From assembly GCA_016873935.1 (NCBI GenBank), contig VGVT01000003.1, forward strand, positions 51,949 to 115,948: 64,000 nt of DNA, in the 5' to 3' direction. The position numbers and the translations under genes were made by a program. A model generated the notes under the pieces. The model did no database searches and had not been told where the DNA came from. It saw nothing but the letters and a program-made list of their open reading frames with translations. Positions 33,021 to 42,092 of the stretch are shown here, piece after piece. Numbering within the stretch: the stretch's first letter is position 1; the number at the start of each line of letters is the position of its first letter. Origin of the DNA: Betaproteobacteria bacterium. GTDB lineage: Bacteria > Pseudomonadota > Gammaproteobacteria > Burkholderiales > Thiobacillaceae.

Positions 33021-33652
33021 CAGCCGTGATGGCGGGCCTGGCGGTTGAGCTGATCGAGTGCCTGCACGACGGCGCGCTGCGCCTCCTCGGCTTCGGCCTC
33101 GTTGCCCATCATGGTGAGGCGGCCGAAATTACCGAAGGGCTTCACGTCCACCAGGGTGATGTGCGCGGCCTTTTCCGCCTCGTTGGCGGCGTAGACGGCA
33201 TAGCCCGCCGGCTCCACTTCCAGGATGAACATGCTCTTGCCGGGCAGGATCATGGAGCCCTTGCGCATCTGGCGGTTGATCAGTGTGGTGTGGTCCGGGG
33301 TGATGCCGCGGATGATCTCGTTCCAGGCGATGCGGCAGGCGTGCCGGGTGTCCAGGGTGGTGTTGAGCTGGCGCAGGATGATGTCGCCCGCCTCCATCAC
33401 CTCGCTCTGGTTACGGTAATGGATTTCCATGGAACCGAAGGAACGCTCCACCACCTGCTCGCCCAGGTGCACGTTGGTTTCCTTGAGGGCGATGTCGGAC
33501 AGGCGGTGCACGGCCATGCCCGGCGCCACCTCGATCCACAGGCAGGCGTCGCCGGGCACCGGCAGGAAGCCCTGCGAGGAGGTGGCCAGATAGGAGGCCA
33601 GCTGCGGTTGCAGCGAGTCCATGAAGACGAAGGTGCGCAGGGTGACCTTCAT
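33020..33652 (-). CDS. csoS1D: Carboxysome shell protein CsoS1D (tandem BMC domains)
   Basis: A 210-residue protein with two bacterial-microcompartment domains. The second is clear ([42 protein letters not shown]...AVVQALDQL); the first begins [29 protein letters not shown] and includes [15 protein letters not shown]. Two domains per chain give pseudohexamers that stack and gate a large pore. It is the last gene of the leftward carboxysome group, separated from cbbO by about 200 bases. The tandem layout and length fit CsoS1D. Confidence 0.9.
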   Translation of the reverse strand: MKVTLRTFVFMDSLQPQLASYLATSSQGFLPVPGDACLWIEVAPGMAVHRLSDIALKETNVHLGEQVVERSFGSMEIHYRNQSEVMEAGDIILRQLNTTLDTRHACRIAWNEIIRGITPDHTTLINRQMRKGSMILPGKSMFILEVEPAGYAVYAANEAEKAAHITLVDVKPFGNFGRLTMMGNEAEAEEAQRAVVQALDQLNRQARHHG

Positions 33653-33666
33653 GAACTTACCGTGAA

Positions 33667-33721
33667 AGTCGCGTCAGCGACTCTCTAAGCTCCCCTCTCC
33701 CGCAAGCGGGGCGAGAGGGGA
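33667..33721. repeat. Hairpin-forming repeats between csoS1D and cbbO
   Basis: AGTCGC-GTCA-GCGACT at 33667-33682 is a small perfect hairpin, followed by TCCCCTCTCCCGC facing GCGGGGCGAGAGGGGA at 33691-33721 (near-perfect arms around AA). Together they may slow or end transcription after cbbO. The rest of the 205-base gap shows nothing else. Confidence 0.6.
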
Positions 33722-33858
33722 ATTCGGAATGCACAGCATTCCGCCCTCGCAGCCGGCTGGCGATGCAGCGCCTGCCGTGGGGCGCGAAGCGGGGGTTGGG
33801 GGTGAGGGAAACGGGCATGACTTTCATGTTTCAGGGTGTCATCTCAAAGTCATGACCG

Positions 33859-36216
33859 TTAGCGGGTCAGGCCCATATAGAGCATCGGCAGTTTCTCGGG
33901 CAAACGCTCGACGTGGTCGAGCACGGTGAAGTTCTTGGCGCCGAAGATGCGCGACACGTACTGGTCGGCGTGCGGGTCGAGCGACAGGGCGTAGGTGGTG
34001 ATGCCGTCGCGCTGCAACTCCTCCACCGCGCGCTTGGTGTCGAAGCGCAGGTATTGCGGATCGCGCACGTCGTTGTCGGCCGGCTCGCCGTCGGTGATGA
34101 CGAACAGGATCTTCTTGTTCTTCGGCTGCTGCTTCAGCACCGAACCGGCGTGGCGCAGGGCGGCGCCCATGCGCGTCGAATAGGAGCCCTGCATCGCCGC
34201 CAGGCGGGCCTTGACCAGGTCGTTGTAGGGCTGGCCGAAATCCTTGAAGCGGTAGTAGTGCACGTCGTGACGGCCGTCGGAGCAGAAGCCGTGCAGGGCG
34301 AAGGGGTCGCCGATCTTGTCGAGGGCGTCGGAGAGCATCACCGTCGCGGCGCGGGTGAGATCCATCACCGAATAATCCTTGCCGCGCACCTTGTCGTTGG
34401 CCGACTCGGACATGTCGAGCAGCACCATGACGGCGAGATCGCGCAGGTTGCGCTTGTAGCGCATCATGATGCGGGTGTCGGGCTGCTGCCCCATGCGGAT
34501 GTCGATCATGGCGCGCACGGCGGCGTTGACGTCGAGCTCGTCGCCGTCCTCGACCCGGCGGATGCGCTGCATGCCCTGGGGAATCATGGACTCGATGAGA
34601 AACTTCAGGCGCGAAATGACCGGCTTGTTGTCCTCGATGATCTTCTCGATCACCTCCAGTTCGCCGGCCTTGGGGCGGCGTTCCAGCACGGTCACCCAGC
34701 TCGGCCGTTCCAGTTGGATCTGGTAGTCCCACTCGTGGTAGTGCACCGGGTCGGCGATCGGTTCGCGGCCTTCCAGCTCGTTGATGGTCTTGCCTTCCTG
34801 GTCGAGCCAGAAAGGAGTTTCCAGCACCCAGACTTCTTCCGCGTCGTCGCCGGCGAACTCGTTGTTCACCTCGTTGACCATCTCCATGACGGAGACCTTC
34901 TTGCGCACCTGCTGCTGCCGTTGCCAGGTGGCCTCCAGGGCCTCCTGCTCGTCGTACTCCTCGGATTCCCAGACCGTGCGGTTGTCGTCGCGGTACAGGG
35001 CGCACAGGGCGTCGGTGCGCGGGTTGAATTCCGGCAGGGGGATCTGGCCGAGGTGATGCGCGAGTTCGACGCCGATGTTCCAGCTTGCCTGGTTGGTCGA
35101 CAGATCCGGTTCGGCGCGGAACAACTCGACGCCCTTCTGCACCCACGGATGGGGATCCAGGTCATCCTGGGCGAGCAGCGCACGCGCCAGGCGGTTGAGG
35201 AGGTCGCCGACGCTCTCCGGCGCGCGCGTGTTCAGGGGCGCGTGCAGGGCCAGCCAGGCGGCGCGCATGCCGGGGAACTGGCGGCAGGCGAGTTCCTCGA
35301 CGCGGGCGTCCTCGATGGCTTCGATGATCGCCATCTGCGTGGTGTTGAGCATCTGCATCGAAAGCGGCGCGCCGGTGAACACCAGGTGCGCGGCGCAGTG
35401 GTTGGCGGCGGCGCGGTAGAGTTCGACGCCCGGCACGATAGCCTCGGCGGGCGTCTCCTCGCCCAGGGGGCGGTAATCGTCGTAGGCGTCGGCGATGTAG
35501 ATCTGGTAATGCGCGATGTAGGGCTTCAGGCCCTCGCGGCTTTCGTAGTCGCCGGCGGTGGGGCGCAGGAAGAAATCGCGTCCCCACATGGCGCGCAGGT
35601 AGATGTTGAGGCGCCGCTGCACGTCGACGAACAGCGTGCCCTTGCGCTCCGATTGCAGCACCGAGAGGGCGTCGGGGCTTTGCAACGAGAAGTACTTCAC
35701 CTGGCCTTCGAAGTCGGCCCGATAGGCCTGGGCGCCCCATTGCACCCAGCGGCGCAGGCCACCCAGGGTAAGCTGGGTGAGCAGCCGGTCCAGGTTCTCC
35801 AGCATCGGCCGCAGGCCGCGCGAGGCTTGCGCCAGCATGATGGAGAGGACGGTGAGGTACTTGCGGAACAGTTCCTCGTCACCCAGGCGCTCGGCGGCGA
35901 GCGGCGCGGTGGCGGCGATCAGGGTGAGGACCTGGCCGGAAGTCTTGGAGGCCATGCCGAGCAGGAAGTTGACCAGGTCCGGCAGCACGTTTTCGCCGAT
36001 GGCGCGCGAAACCTCCGGCATCTCCTGGATGTAGGTGACCACCAGGTCGTCACCGCGGCCGAGGTTGTGCAGGGCGACCGCGCCCTTGATGTAGTTGTCC
36101 AGGCCGCGCGCGGAGAACACCCGGGCGGCCTCGTTCCAGGAAGCCTGCAACACCTCAAGGGCACCGCCGGGGAGTTCCTCGAGGAGTTCCTGGTATTCGT
36201 CGAGATGGATGGCCAT
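33859..36216 (-). CDS. cbbO: RuBisCO activation protein CbbO (VWA domain)
   Basis: A 785-residue soluble protein. The N-terminal 550 residues are helical, as in CbbO/NorD adaptors. The C-terminal 200 form a von Willebrand A domain with a MIDAS motif DMSESANDK and the second metal site VITDGEPADN. CbbO acts with the AAA+ ATPase CbbQ to remove inhibitors from RuBisCO. It follows cbbQ on the same strand with a repeat-filled gap of 98 bases. Confidence 0.93.
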   Translation of the reverse strand: MAIHLDEYQELLEELPGGALEVLQASWNEAARVFSARGLDNYIKGAVALHNLGRGDDLVVTYIQEMPEVSRAIGENVLPDLVNFLLGMASKTSGQVLTLIAATAPLAAERLGDEELFRKYLTVLSIMLAQASRGLRPMLENLDRLLTQLTLGGLRRWVQWGAQAYRADFEGQVKYFSLQSPDALSVLQSERKGTLFVDVQRRLNIYLRAMWGRDFFLRPTAGDYESREGLKPYIAHYQIYIADAYDDYRPLGEETPAEAIVPGVELYRAAANHCAAHLVFTGAPLSMQMLNTTQMAIIEAIEDARVEELACRQFPGMRAAWLALHAPLNTRAPESVGDLLNRLARALLAQDDLDPHPWVQKGVELFRAEPDLSTNQASWNIGVELAHHLGQIPLPEFNPRTDALCALYRDDNRTVWESEEYDEQEALEATWQRQQQVRKKVSVMEMVNEVNNEFAGDDAEEVWVLETPFWLDQEGKTINELEGREPIADPVHYHEWDYQIQLERPSWVTVLERRPKAGELEVIEKIIEDNKPVISRLKFLIESMIPQGMQRIRRVEDGDELDVNAAVRAMIDIRMGQQPDTRIMMRYKRNLRDLAVMVLLDMSESANDKVRGKDYSVMDLTRAATVMLSDALDKIGDPFALHGFCSDGRHDVHYYRFKDFGQPYNDLVKARLAAMQGSYSTRMGAALRHAGSVLKQQPKNKKILFVITDGEPADNDVRDPQYLRFDTKRAVEELQRDGITTYALSLDPHADQYVSRIFGAKNFTVLDHVERLPEKLPMLYMGLTR

Positions 36217-36218
36217 CG

Positions 36219-36314
36219 GGTTTCAGGTTCCAGGTACCAGGTTTCGGTCAATCCGCGCTGCGTCGCAGCGCGCGAAAACGACCGTATCCGGTAACCCGTA
36301 ACCCGTATCCTGAA
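36219..36314. repeat. Imperfect palindrome in the cbbQ-cbbO gap
   Basis: The gap contains GTTCCAGGTACCAGGTTTCGG, then the small palindrome GCGCTGCGTCGCAGCGCGCG, then ACGGGTTA-type words facing the left half (TATCCGGTAACCCGTAACCC). It has the same plan as the elements at 20941 and 53461 (repeated short words around a GC-rich core) but different words. Confidence 0.5.
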
Positions 36315-37238
36315 TCAGAAATAGGTGGTGACGGCCGAATCCAGGGCGTCGCGCATGTCCGGGTCGTCGGTGATCGGACGCACCAGGGCGACGCGGCAGG
36401 CGGCCAGCGGGGCCACCCCCTTGGCGATGAGGGAGCCGGCGTAGATCAGCATGCGGGTGGACAGACCCTCGTCGAGGCCGTGGCCCTTGAGGTTGCGCGC
36501 GCGCTCGCCGATGTGCACCAGGTTCTTGGCCACCTCCAGGGTCACGCCGGATTCGTGGGCGACGATCTCGGCCTCGACGTCGTGCTCCGGATAGTTGAAG
36601 TCGAGGGCGCCGAAGCGCTGCTTGGTGGACTGCTTCAGGTCCTTCATCAGCGACTGGTAGCCGGGGTTGTAAGAAATGACAATCTGGAAATCGGGGTGGG
36701 CCTCGATCAGCTCGCCCTTCTTCTCCAGGGGCAGCACGCGGCGGGCATCGGTCAGCGGATGGATGACCACGGTGGTGTCCTGGCGCGCCTCCACCACCTC
36801 GTCCAGATAGCAGATGGCGCCATGGCGGGCGGCGACGGCGAGCGGGCCGTCCTGCCAGCGGGTGCCGTTGGCGTCGAGCAGGAAGCGACCAACCAGGTCC
36901 GAGGCGGTCATGTCCTCGTTGCAGGCCACGGTGATGAGGGGCTTGCCCAGCTTCCAGGCCATGTACTCGACGAAACGCGTCTTGCCGCAACCGGTGGGGC
37001 CCTTGAGCATGATGGGCATGCGCACGGAATAGGCCGCCTCGTAGAGTTCCACTTCGTCGGCCACCGGACGGTAATAGGGCTCGCCTTTCACCAGGTAGGC
37101 GGCAAGAACATCGGCGACCGCGCCGGTGTTGGCGGCGGGACGGCTGGCGGCCGCCGCGCTCGCCGCCTGCTGGCTGGCGGCCCGCGCCAGGGCTTCCTGA
37201 CGCGGCGAGTAGGTACGCATGAAGGGATCGTTACGCAT
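36315..37238 (-). CDS. cbbQ: AAA+ RuBisCO activase CbbQ
   Basis: A 307-residue MoxR-class AAA+ ATPase. Walker A is [17 protein letters not shown], Walker B is [11 protein letters not shown], and the sensor region reads [12 protein letters not shown]. The first 45 residues are an Ala-rich extension. CbbQ forms hexamers that drive CbbO-dependent reactivation of RuBisCO. ATG at 37238 is used; a second in-frame ATG six codons later is possible. It follows mcdB by 39 bases. Confidence 0.93.
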   Translation of the reverse strand: MRNDPFMRTYSPRQEALARAASQQAASAAAASRPAANTGAVADVLAAYLVKGEPYYRPVADEVELYEAAYSVRMPIMLKGPTGCGKTRFVEYMAWKLGKPLITVACNEDMTASDLVGRFLLDANGTRWQDGPLAVAARHGAICYLDEVVEARQDTTVVIHPLTDARRVLPLEKKGELIEAHPDFQIVISYNPGYQSLMKDLKQSTKQRFGALDFNYPEHDVEAEIVAHESGVTLEVAKNLVHIGERARNLKGHGLDEGLSTRMLIYAGSLIAKGVAPLAACRVALVRPITDDPDMRDALDSAVTTYF

Positions 37239-37277
37239 GGCTTCAGACCTGTGAATGCTGGAGTTCGCGGATAGGCT

Positions 37278-37583
37278 TCAATCCGGCCAGACGCGGGAGG
37301 GGAACAGGGCGCTGCCGCTGTCCTGGACGATGTTGGCGCTGGCCGCGGCCGGCGCGGAGGCCTTGGCTTTCGCCGGCGTGGCGCGGGCCGCGCGCTTGGG
37401 CGCGGGCTTGACGGCGGGCTTGACCGGGGTCGCGGGCTTCGCCACCGCGGCTTTGGCGGGCGCGGACTTGGTCGCGGCGGGTTTGGCCGCCGCCGGTTTC
37501 GCCGCCGGTTTCGCCGCGGCGGATTGCTGGGAGGCGCGCGCCTGGCGCACGCTGGCGGACAGCTTGTCTTTCACATTGGTCAT
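37278..37583 (-). CDS. mcdB: McdB-like carboxysome-positioning adaptor
   Basis: A 101-residue, strongly basic, low-complexity protein of Ala/Lys/Pro repeats (KPAAKPAAAKPAAT and similar) that must be disordered. The conserved C-terminal end LFPSRVWPD with the invariant Trp is seen in alpha-McdB proteins. McdB binds carboxysomes and stimulates the McdA ATPase. Its ATG overlaps the mcdA stop (ATGA). Confidence 0.85.
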   Translation of the reverse strand: MTNVKDKLSASVRQARASQQSAAAKPAAKPAAAKPAATKSAPAKAAVAKPATPVKPAVKPAPKRAARATPAKAKASAPAAASANIVQDSGSALFPSRVWPD

Positions 37584-38215
37584 GATGCGATCACCTCGTC
37601 AATGATGGCTTCGATTTCAGCCGCCGCTTGCGCGCCCCGGCTGCCCATTTGGTACACCGACATCCCTTCCAGCGCGGCGCCGCGATAAGCGGCCCGGCGC
37701 CGCACCACCGCGGTCAGCACCGGCACCCCGAACTCGGCCAGAGCCTCGTGCATGGCCGCGGACAGCGCGCTCTTCGGCTCCAGCTGATTGAGCACCAGGA
37801 AGGCCCTGAGCCCCGGATTCACGCGCCGCGCCTCTTCGATTTCCTGGGGCAGGCGCAGGCTGGCCCAGAGATCCACGGGCGACGGCAACACCGGGATCAG
37901 CGCCACGTCGCAGGCGCGCAGGGCCTGCTGCGAGGCGTGGCTTTCCACCGACGGTGGACAGTCCAGCACCAGGTGTTGGTAGGCGCGGTAGTTCTGATGC
38001 AGGGTCCGCGCATCCCACTTGCCGCCGATCTGCTTCACGGTCGCGGGAAACGGCGCGCTGCCCTGACTGGCCCACTGCACCGACGAGCCTTGCGGGTCCA
38101 GGTCGATGACCACGGTCTCGCCCCGGCGCGCCAGGCCCGCGGCCAGGTTCATGGCCAGGGTGGTCTTGCCGGCCCCGCCCTTCTGGTTGATGACGGCGGT
38201 CACCCGTGTGGCCAT
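37580..38215 (-). CDS. mcdA: ParA-like ATPase McdA (carboxysome positioning)
   Basis: A 211-residue ParA-family ATPase. The deviant Walker A is INQKGGAGKTTLAMNLA, followed by VVIDLDPQGSSVQWAS and the switch LVLDCPPSVES. McdA binds DNA with ATP and, with McdB, spaces carboxysomes over the nucleoid. The ATG at 38215 gives the usual start (MATRVTAVINQ). Translation is coupled to mcdB. Confidence 0.93.
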   Translation of the reverse strand: MATRVTAVINQKGGAGKTTLAMNLAAGLARRGETVVIDLDPQGSSVQWASQGSAPFPATVKQIGGKWDARTLHQNYRAYQHLVLDCPPSVESHASQQALRACDVALIPVLPSPVDLWASLRLPQEIEEARRVNPGLRAFLVLNQLEPKSALSAAMHEALAEFGVPVLTAVVRRRAAYRGAALEGMSVYQMGSRGAQAAAEIEAIIDEVIAS

Positions 38216-38216
38216 G

Positions 38217-38486
38217 TCAGTTCCCCGCCGCCGGCCGCAGCGCATTGACGCGCGCGGCGAAGCCGTATTCCCGCTCGCCCATCGCCGCGCCCTCCGCCGC
38301 CTCCACGGTGATGTTGACGTAGGTGGTGCCGAAGTTGATGTTCTGCGGATGCAGGCCCGTCTCCTCGGTCAGCGCGGCGAGCGCGTCGAGAAAGGCGCGG
38401 GTCTCCCCGTAGCGCGCGAACTCGAAGCGCCGGAACAGGTTCGGCGGCGTCCCCCGCGCTTCCCAACCCTCGGGCAGGTCAGCCAT
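38217..38486 (-). CDS. Pterin-dehydratase-like RuBisCO assembly factor (acRAF)
   Basis: An 89-residue protein resembling pterin-4a-carbinolamine dehydratase: LFRRFEFARYGETRAFLDAL, NINFGTTYVNITVEA and EYGFAARVNAL. The dehydratase active-site histidines are absent, as in the alpha-carboxysome homologue proposed to be a RuBisCO assembly chaperone (acRAF). It overlaps the ferritin-like gene by 8 bases and precedes mcdA by one base. Confidence 0.88.
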   Translation of the reverse strand: MADLPEGWEARGTPPNLFRRFEFARYGETRAFLDALAALTEETGLHPQNINFGTTYVNITVEAAEGAAMGEREYGFAARVNALRPAAGN

Positions 38487-38916
38487 GTCCGGCCTCGCCG
38501 GCCATCATGCCGTCCAGCTCGCGCACGTGCGCCATCTCTTCGCGCAGGATGCCCTCCAGCAAGGCCGCGTCCTCGGCGTCACGCATGCGCGTGGCATGCG
38601 CCAGAGCCTCCTGGTAGAGACGCACCGCGTCCACTTCCAGACGATGGTCCGCGTCCAGCATGGCCTGCGCGTCGCGGCCCAGGCGGGCCGGTGGCAGGTT
38701 GCCGGCGGAAGGCGCGACGCCCAGGCGGATCAGCCGTTCCATCAGGCGCTCGGCGTGCTCCAGTTCCTCCACCGCCTCGCGGCGCAGGTGGGCCGCCAGA
38801 TCCTCATTCCCCCACAGTCTGGCCAGCACGCTTTGCGCCAGATACTGCTGCACGGCGCTCATCTCGTGGGTGAGCGCGCGCGACAGCCAGCCCAGGGTGC
38901 GGGGATCCACGCTCAT
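38479..38916 (-). CDS. Ferritin-like (bacterioferritin-type) protein of the carboxysome locus
   Basis: A 145-residue four-helix protein. Di-iron-type ligands are visible in ALTHEMSAVQQY, EAVEELEHAERLMERL, DHRLEVDAVRLYQEAL and LREEMAHVREL. Genes of this kind sit in alpha-carboxysome operons, where the role is not settled (iron storage or redox). The N-terminus begins MSVDPRTLGWLSRAL. It lies between csoS1B and the acRAF gene. Confidence 0.85.
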   Translation of the reverse strand: MSVDPRTLGWLSRALTHEMSAVQQYLAQSVLARLWGNEDLAAHLRREAVEELEHAERLMERLIRLGVAPSAGNLPPARLGRDAQAMLDADHRLEVDAVRLYQEALAHATRMRDAEDAALLEGILREEMAHVRELDGMMAGEAGHG

Positions 38917-38930
38917 CGGCGTCCGTCCGC

Positions 38931-39269
38931 TCAGCTGCGGGTCGAGGTGATCTCGGCGTCGCGTCCGCCACCGCCGGCATCCGGCGCGGTCGGCAGGATG
39001 CCTTCCACTTCGCTGTGCACGCGGGCGATGATGTGGGCGGCGACCAGACCGTCACCCACGCGCTCGCAAGCGTCGGCACCGGCGCGCACGGCGGCGTTGA
39101 CGGCGCCGGTCTCGCCGCGCACCAGCAAGGTGACGTAGCCGCCGCCGACGAATTGACGGCCGACCAGGCGCACTTCGGCGGCCTTGGTCATGGCGTCGGC
39201 GGCTTCAATCGCGGGCACCAGGCCGCGGGTTTCGATCATCCCCAAGGCAATGCCGGTCACGTTAGCCAT
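38931..39269 (-). CDS. csoS1B: Carboxysome shell hexamer CsoS1B (extended C-terminus)
   Basis: A 112-residue single-BMC-domain protein (MANVTGIALGMIETRGLVPA...). It differs from the other two copies by VRLVGRQ and YVTLLVRGE and by an added tail of about 14 residues (DAGGGGRDAEITSTRS). The third shell hexamer gene, following csoS1A. BMC hexamers tile the shell facets; the tail would point to one face. Confidence 0.92.
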   Translation of the reverse strand: MANVTGIALGMIETRGLVPAIEAADAMTKAAEVRLVGRQFVGGGYVTLLVRGETGAVNAAVRAGADACERVGDGLVAAHIIARVHSEVEGILPTAPDAGGGGRDAEITSTRS

Positions 39270-39311
39270 GTGAGTTCTCCATCAATGGTTTGAAACGATC
39301 TCGCCGCGGCA

Positions 39312-39608
39312 TCAAGCGGAGGGCGCGGAAGGCAGGATGCCTTCGACTTCGCTATGCACGCGGGCGATGATATGCGCGGCAACGAGGCCGTCACCGACAC
39401 GCTCGCAGGCGTCCGCGCCGGCACGCACGGCGGCGTTGACGGCACCGGTTTCGCCGCGCACCAGCACGGTGACATAGCCGCCACCGACGAATTGACGACC
39501 GATCAGGCGCACTTCGGCGGCCTTGGTCATGGCGTCGGCGGCTTCAATCGCGGGAACCAGACCGCGGGTTTCGATCATGCCCAGGGCAATACCAGTGGCG
39601 TTGGCCAT
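39312..39608 (-). CDS. csoS1A: Carboxysome shell hexamer CsoS1A
   Basis: A 98-residue single BMC-domain protein, MANATGIALGMIETRGLVPA, with FVGGGYVTVLVRGETGAVNA. Pore residues lie in the FVGGGY region. It is almost identical to CsoS1C apart from the first four residues and one site near the end (VHSEVEGILPSAPSA). The middle copy of three adjacent csoS1 genes, the standard order C, A, B in alpha-carboxysome operons. Confidence 0.94.
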   Translation of the reverse strand: MANATGIALGMIETRGLVPAIEAADAMTKAAEVRLIGRQFVGGGYVTVLVRGETGAVNAAVRAGADACERVGDGLVAAHIIARVHSEVEGILPSAPSA

Positions 39609-39657
39609 TTTTCAGCTCCTTAAGTGATAAGACGTTAACCGCGAGGCGCGGGGTGAA

Positions 39658-39954
39658 TCAGGCGGACGGCGCGGTCGGCAGGATGCCTTCCACTTCGTTG
39701 TGCACGCGGGCGATGATGTGGGCGGCGACCAGGCCGTCACCCACGCGCTCGCAGGCGTCGGCACCGGCGCGCACGGCGGCGTTGACGGCGCCGGTTTCAC
39801 CGCGCACCAGCACGGTGACGTAACCGCCACCGACGAATTGACGACCGATCAGGCGCACTTCCGCGGCCTTGGTCATGGCGTCGGCCGCCTCGATCGCGGG
39901 CACCAGGCCACGGGTTTCGATCATGCCCAGTGCAATACCCATACGTTCTGCCAT
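39658..39954 (-). CDS. csoS1C: Carboxysome shell hexamer CsoS1C
   Basis: A 98-residue single BMC-domain protein starting MAERMGIALGMIETRGLVPA and ending VHNEVEGILPTAPSA. The ATG at 39954 is used because it begins the conserved domain; upstream in-frame codons are not conserved. It follows csoS4B with a 110-base gap and is nearly identical to csoS1A in DNA as well as protein. Confidence 0.94.
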   Translation of the reverse strand: MAERMGIALGMIETRGLVPAIEAADAMTKAAEVRLIGRQFVGGGYVTVLVRGETGAVNAAVRAGADACERVGDGLVAAHIIARVHNEVEGILPTAPSA

Positions 39955-40064
39955 TTCATTACTCCTTTTAGGAACAACATTGAAAACAAGTTCACGACCA
40001 CTCGCATTGCCGGGAGATCGCGTCCCTAACCACAACTCCTGTCCGGCTTCGCCGTCCAAAACCT

Positions 40065-40310
40065 TCACTCATCCCAGTTGTCGATGATCCCGCAGATGGT
40101 CAGGTCGGTCATGACCTTCACATCCTTCATCGCCAGCCGCGCCGCGCTGCCGCTGCTGGTGAACACCCATTTGCCGGCGGGCACTCCGACGGGATCGGTC
40201 GCCACCGAAAGCGCGCCCTGCTGACTCTCCAGCACGCGCAGCGACGACGCCATCAGGCCCGGCACCCGGCGGGTGCAGACCAGCTCGTCGACCACGCGCA
40301 TGATTTCCAT
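40065..40310 (-). CDS. csoS4B: Carboxysome vertex pentamer CsoS4B
   Basis: An 81-residue BMV-domain protein starting MEIMRVVDELVCTRRVPGL. Key pieces are VATDPVGVPAGKWVFTSSGSAARLA and LTICGIIDNWDE. Pentamers cap the vertices of the icosahedral shell. The start overlaps the csoS4A stop (TGATG), and the gene precedes csoS1C. Confidence 0.93.
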   Translation of the reverse strand: MEIMRVVDELVCTRRVPGLMASSLRVLESQQGALSVATDPVGVPAGKWVFTSSGSAARLAMKDVKVMTDLTICGIIDNWDE

Positions 40311-40567
40311 CAGGCCGCCTCCGGGTTCCAGTGATCGATGATGCCGACGATGGTCAGGTCGGAGGGAAACTCCTTGCTGCCGGCGGCCTCGCGCGCGGCC
40401 GAGGAGCCGACGCAGATCACCCAGTCCCCGGGCACGCAGCCCACCGCGTCGACCGCCACGCTGCGGGCGCCGCCCGCTTTCTCCTGCACCACCAGCAGGG
40501 GGCGATGGCCGAAGGTATCGATGCGATTGGTCGACACCAGGGTTTTTTCCACGCGCATGATCTTCAT
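40310..40567 (-). CDS. csoS4A: Carboxysome vertex pentamer CsoS4A
   Basis: An 85-residue BMV-domain protein starting MKIMRVEKTLVSTNRIDTFG. It contains VDAVGCVPGDWVICVGSSAAREAAG and ends LTIVGIIDHWNPEAA. It forms vertex pentamers with CsoS4B. It lies 27 bases after csoSCA, and its stop overlaps the csoS4B start. Confidence 0.93.
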   Translation of the reverse strand: MKIMRVEKTLVSTNRIDTFGHRPLLVVQEKAGGARSVAVDAVGCVPGDWVICVGSSAAREAAGSKEFPSDLTIVGIIDHWNPEAA

Positions 40568-40594
40568 CGTAAGGACCCCAAGCCAGCCTTTCTC

Positions 40595-42082
40595 TCAATG
40601 TCCATGATCTTCGACCTCGTCCTCGACGAAGCTGGCGCGCTCGCCGCCTTGCAGATCGCTCACCGCCATCTGGCAACGCAGCAGTCCCTGCGTGTGCAGA
40701 TCGGCGTAGCGCGACTCGATCGCGGCCTTCACCCGCCGGCAGCGCAGCAGCGCGCGTTCGCGGGCGCCGGGCACGCGCGAGGAATAATGGAAGTGCACGA
40801 GGACAGGGATGGCCATGCCGTGCTTGACGTTCAGGCCGCTAAAGATCTTGATGCCCACGTCCATGTCGGCGGCACCCTCCTCCACCGTGTCGAGGTGGGC
40901 GAAGTAGAACTTGTTGCGCAACTGCAGTTCGCTCATCGCCTCGCCGGCGCAGATGAAGCGCTCGTTGTGGCCGATCACGGCGTAGCGTCCGGCGTGGTGC
41001 TGGATGACGTACTCGATCTGCGAGAGGTTGGCCTCCAGCAGGGCGAGGATCAGGCGACGCATGCCCGGCGCGCAGGGCGAAGCGCCTTCGACGCGCGCCA
41101 GCGTGGCTTCGACGTGGCCGCGCGCCGTTTCCGGCAGCATGCCCAGGGTTTCCCGATAGAGGGTGGCGTTGCAGACGTAACGCGCCAGATTGATGTTGCC
41201 GTCGGCGTCCGGCACGTGGATGCGGATGGCGTCCAGATCGGTGTCCATGCCGATCAGCAGGATGTCGGGGGCCGCGCCCAGACCAAAGGTGTTCTCCACC
41301 GCGGCGCGCAGTTCGACCAGCCGGCCGAGCGCGGCATCCATGGCCGCGGCGTCGTTGCTGCCGTGCGCGGCGCAGCCCTGCTGGCAGGGATGCGAGGTGC
41401 TGAGGTGATAGACCGCGACCTTCAGGTAATTGCCCTGTTCGCCACCAGGAATGCCGCCGGTGAGCCGGTCCAGTTCCCGTTGCGTCCAGTCCGCGACGTC
41501 GCCTTCGACGTCGAACATCGCGCCGGCGTAGGCCTTGACCCGCACCGCGTCGTTGGGCGCCAGCCGCAGCACGAAGGGTAGCAGGCCCTGCAGGCGGCCG
41601 TCCGCGCAGGGGCTGATATCGAGGGTGTGATAGCCGCAGGACTGGAAGAAGGTCTCATCCAGCTTCATGCGTTCGCGCCACGGCGCCTGATCCGCATCGA
41701 CCTGCTCGACGCAGGCCTTGAAGCTCTTGAAGATGCAGTGGGCGTGCAGGGCGCGCAGGTCGAGGCCGGTCACCCAGGCATCTTGCAGCAGCGCGTCGGG
41801 CAGTTCGTAGCCCAGGCACTCGCGCGCCAGGTTCTGCGCCCGCGCCACGAAATCCAGCTCGTGCTGGAGCGAGGACAACACCTTGAGGGTGTCGGCGATG
41901 GCCGCGAAACGGCCGCGCACCCGCGACTCGTAGGCATACAGGCGCCGGTTGAGCTCCTGATCCACCAGGGTGTGCTCGCAACGCTGCCCCGGGCCGATGA
42001 CGCAGGCCGGATTGGCGGGCGCCTCCACCGGGGTGACCACCCCGGCCTGGCGCATGGCGGCAAGTCGTTTGCGCGTGTTCAT
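40595..42082 (-). CDS. csoSCA: Carboxysomal carbonic anhydrase CsoSCA
   Basis: A 495-residue beta-like carbonic anhydrase. The active site is visible as DISPCADGRLQG (Cys159, Asp161, Arg163) and VYHLSTSHPCQQGCAAHG (His226, Cys237), which give zinc ligands Cys-His-Cys with the Asp-Arg dyad. The spacing of His and second Cys (11 residues) equals that known in Halothiobacillus. The N-terminal 60 residues bind RuBisCO in the homologue, and the C-terminal part (about 390-495) is the duplicated, inactive half. It converts bicarbonate to CO2 inside the shell. Formerly named csoS3. Confidence 0.94.
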   Translation of the reverse strand: MNTRKRLAAMRQAGVVTPVEAPANPACVIGPGQRCEHTLVDQELNRRLYAYESRVRGRFAAIADTLKVLSSLQHELDFVARAQNLARECLGYELPDALLQDAWVTGLDLRALHAHCIFKSFKACVEQVDADQAPWRERMKLDETFFQSCGYHTLDISPCADGRLQGLLPFVLRLAPNDAVRVKAYAGAMFDVEGDVADWTQRELDRLTGGIPGGEQGNYLKVAVYHLSTSHPCQQGCAAHGSNDAAAMDAALGRLVELRAAVENTFGLGAAPDILLIGMDTDLDAIRIHVPDADGNINLARYVCNATLYRETLGMLPETARGHVEATLARVEGASPCAPGMRRLILALLEANLSQIEYVIQHHAGRYAVIGHNERFICAGEAMSELQLRNKFYFAHLDTVEEGAADMDVGIKIFSGLNVKHGMAIPVLVHFHYSSRVPGARERALLRCRRVKAAIESRYADLHTQGLLRCQMAVSDLQGGERASFVEDEVEDHGH

Positions 42083-42092
42083 GATCCGCTGC

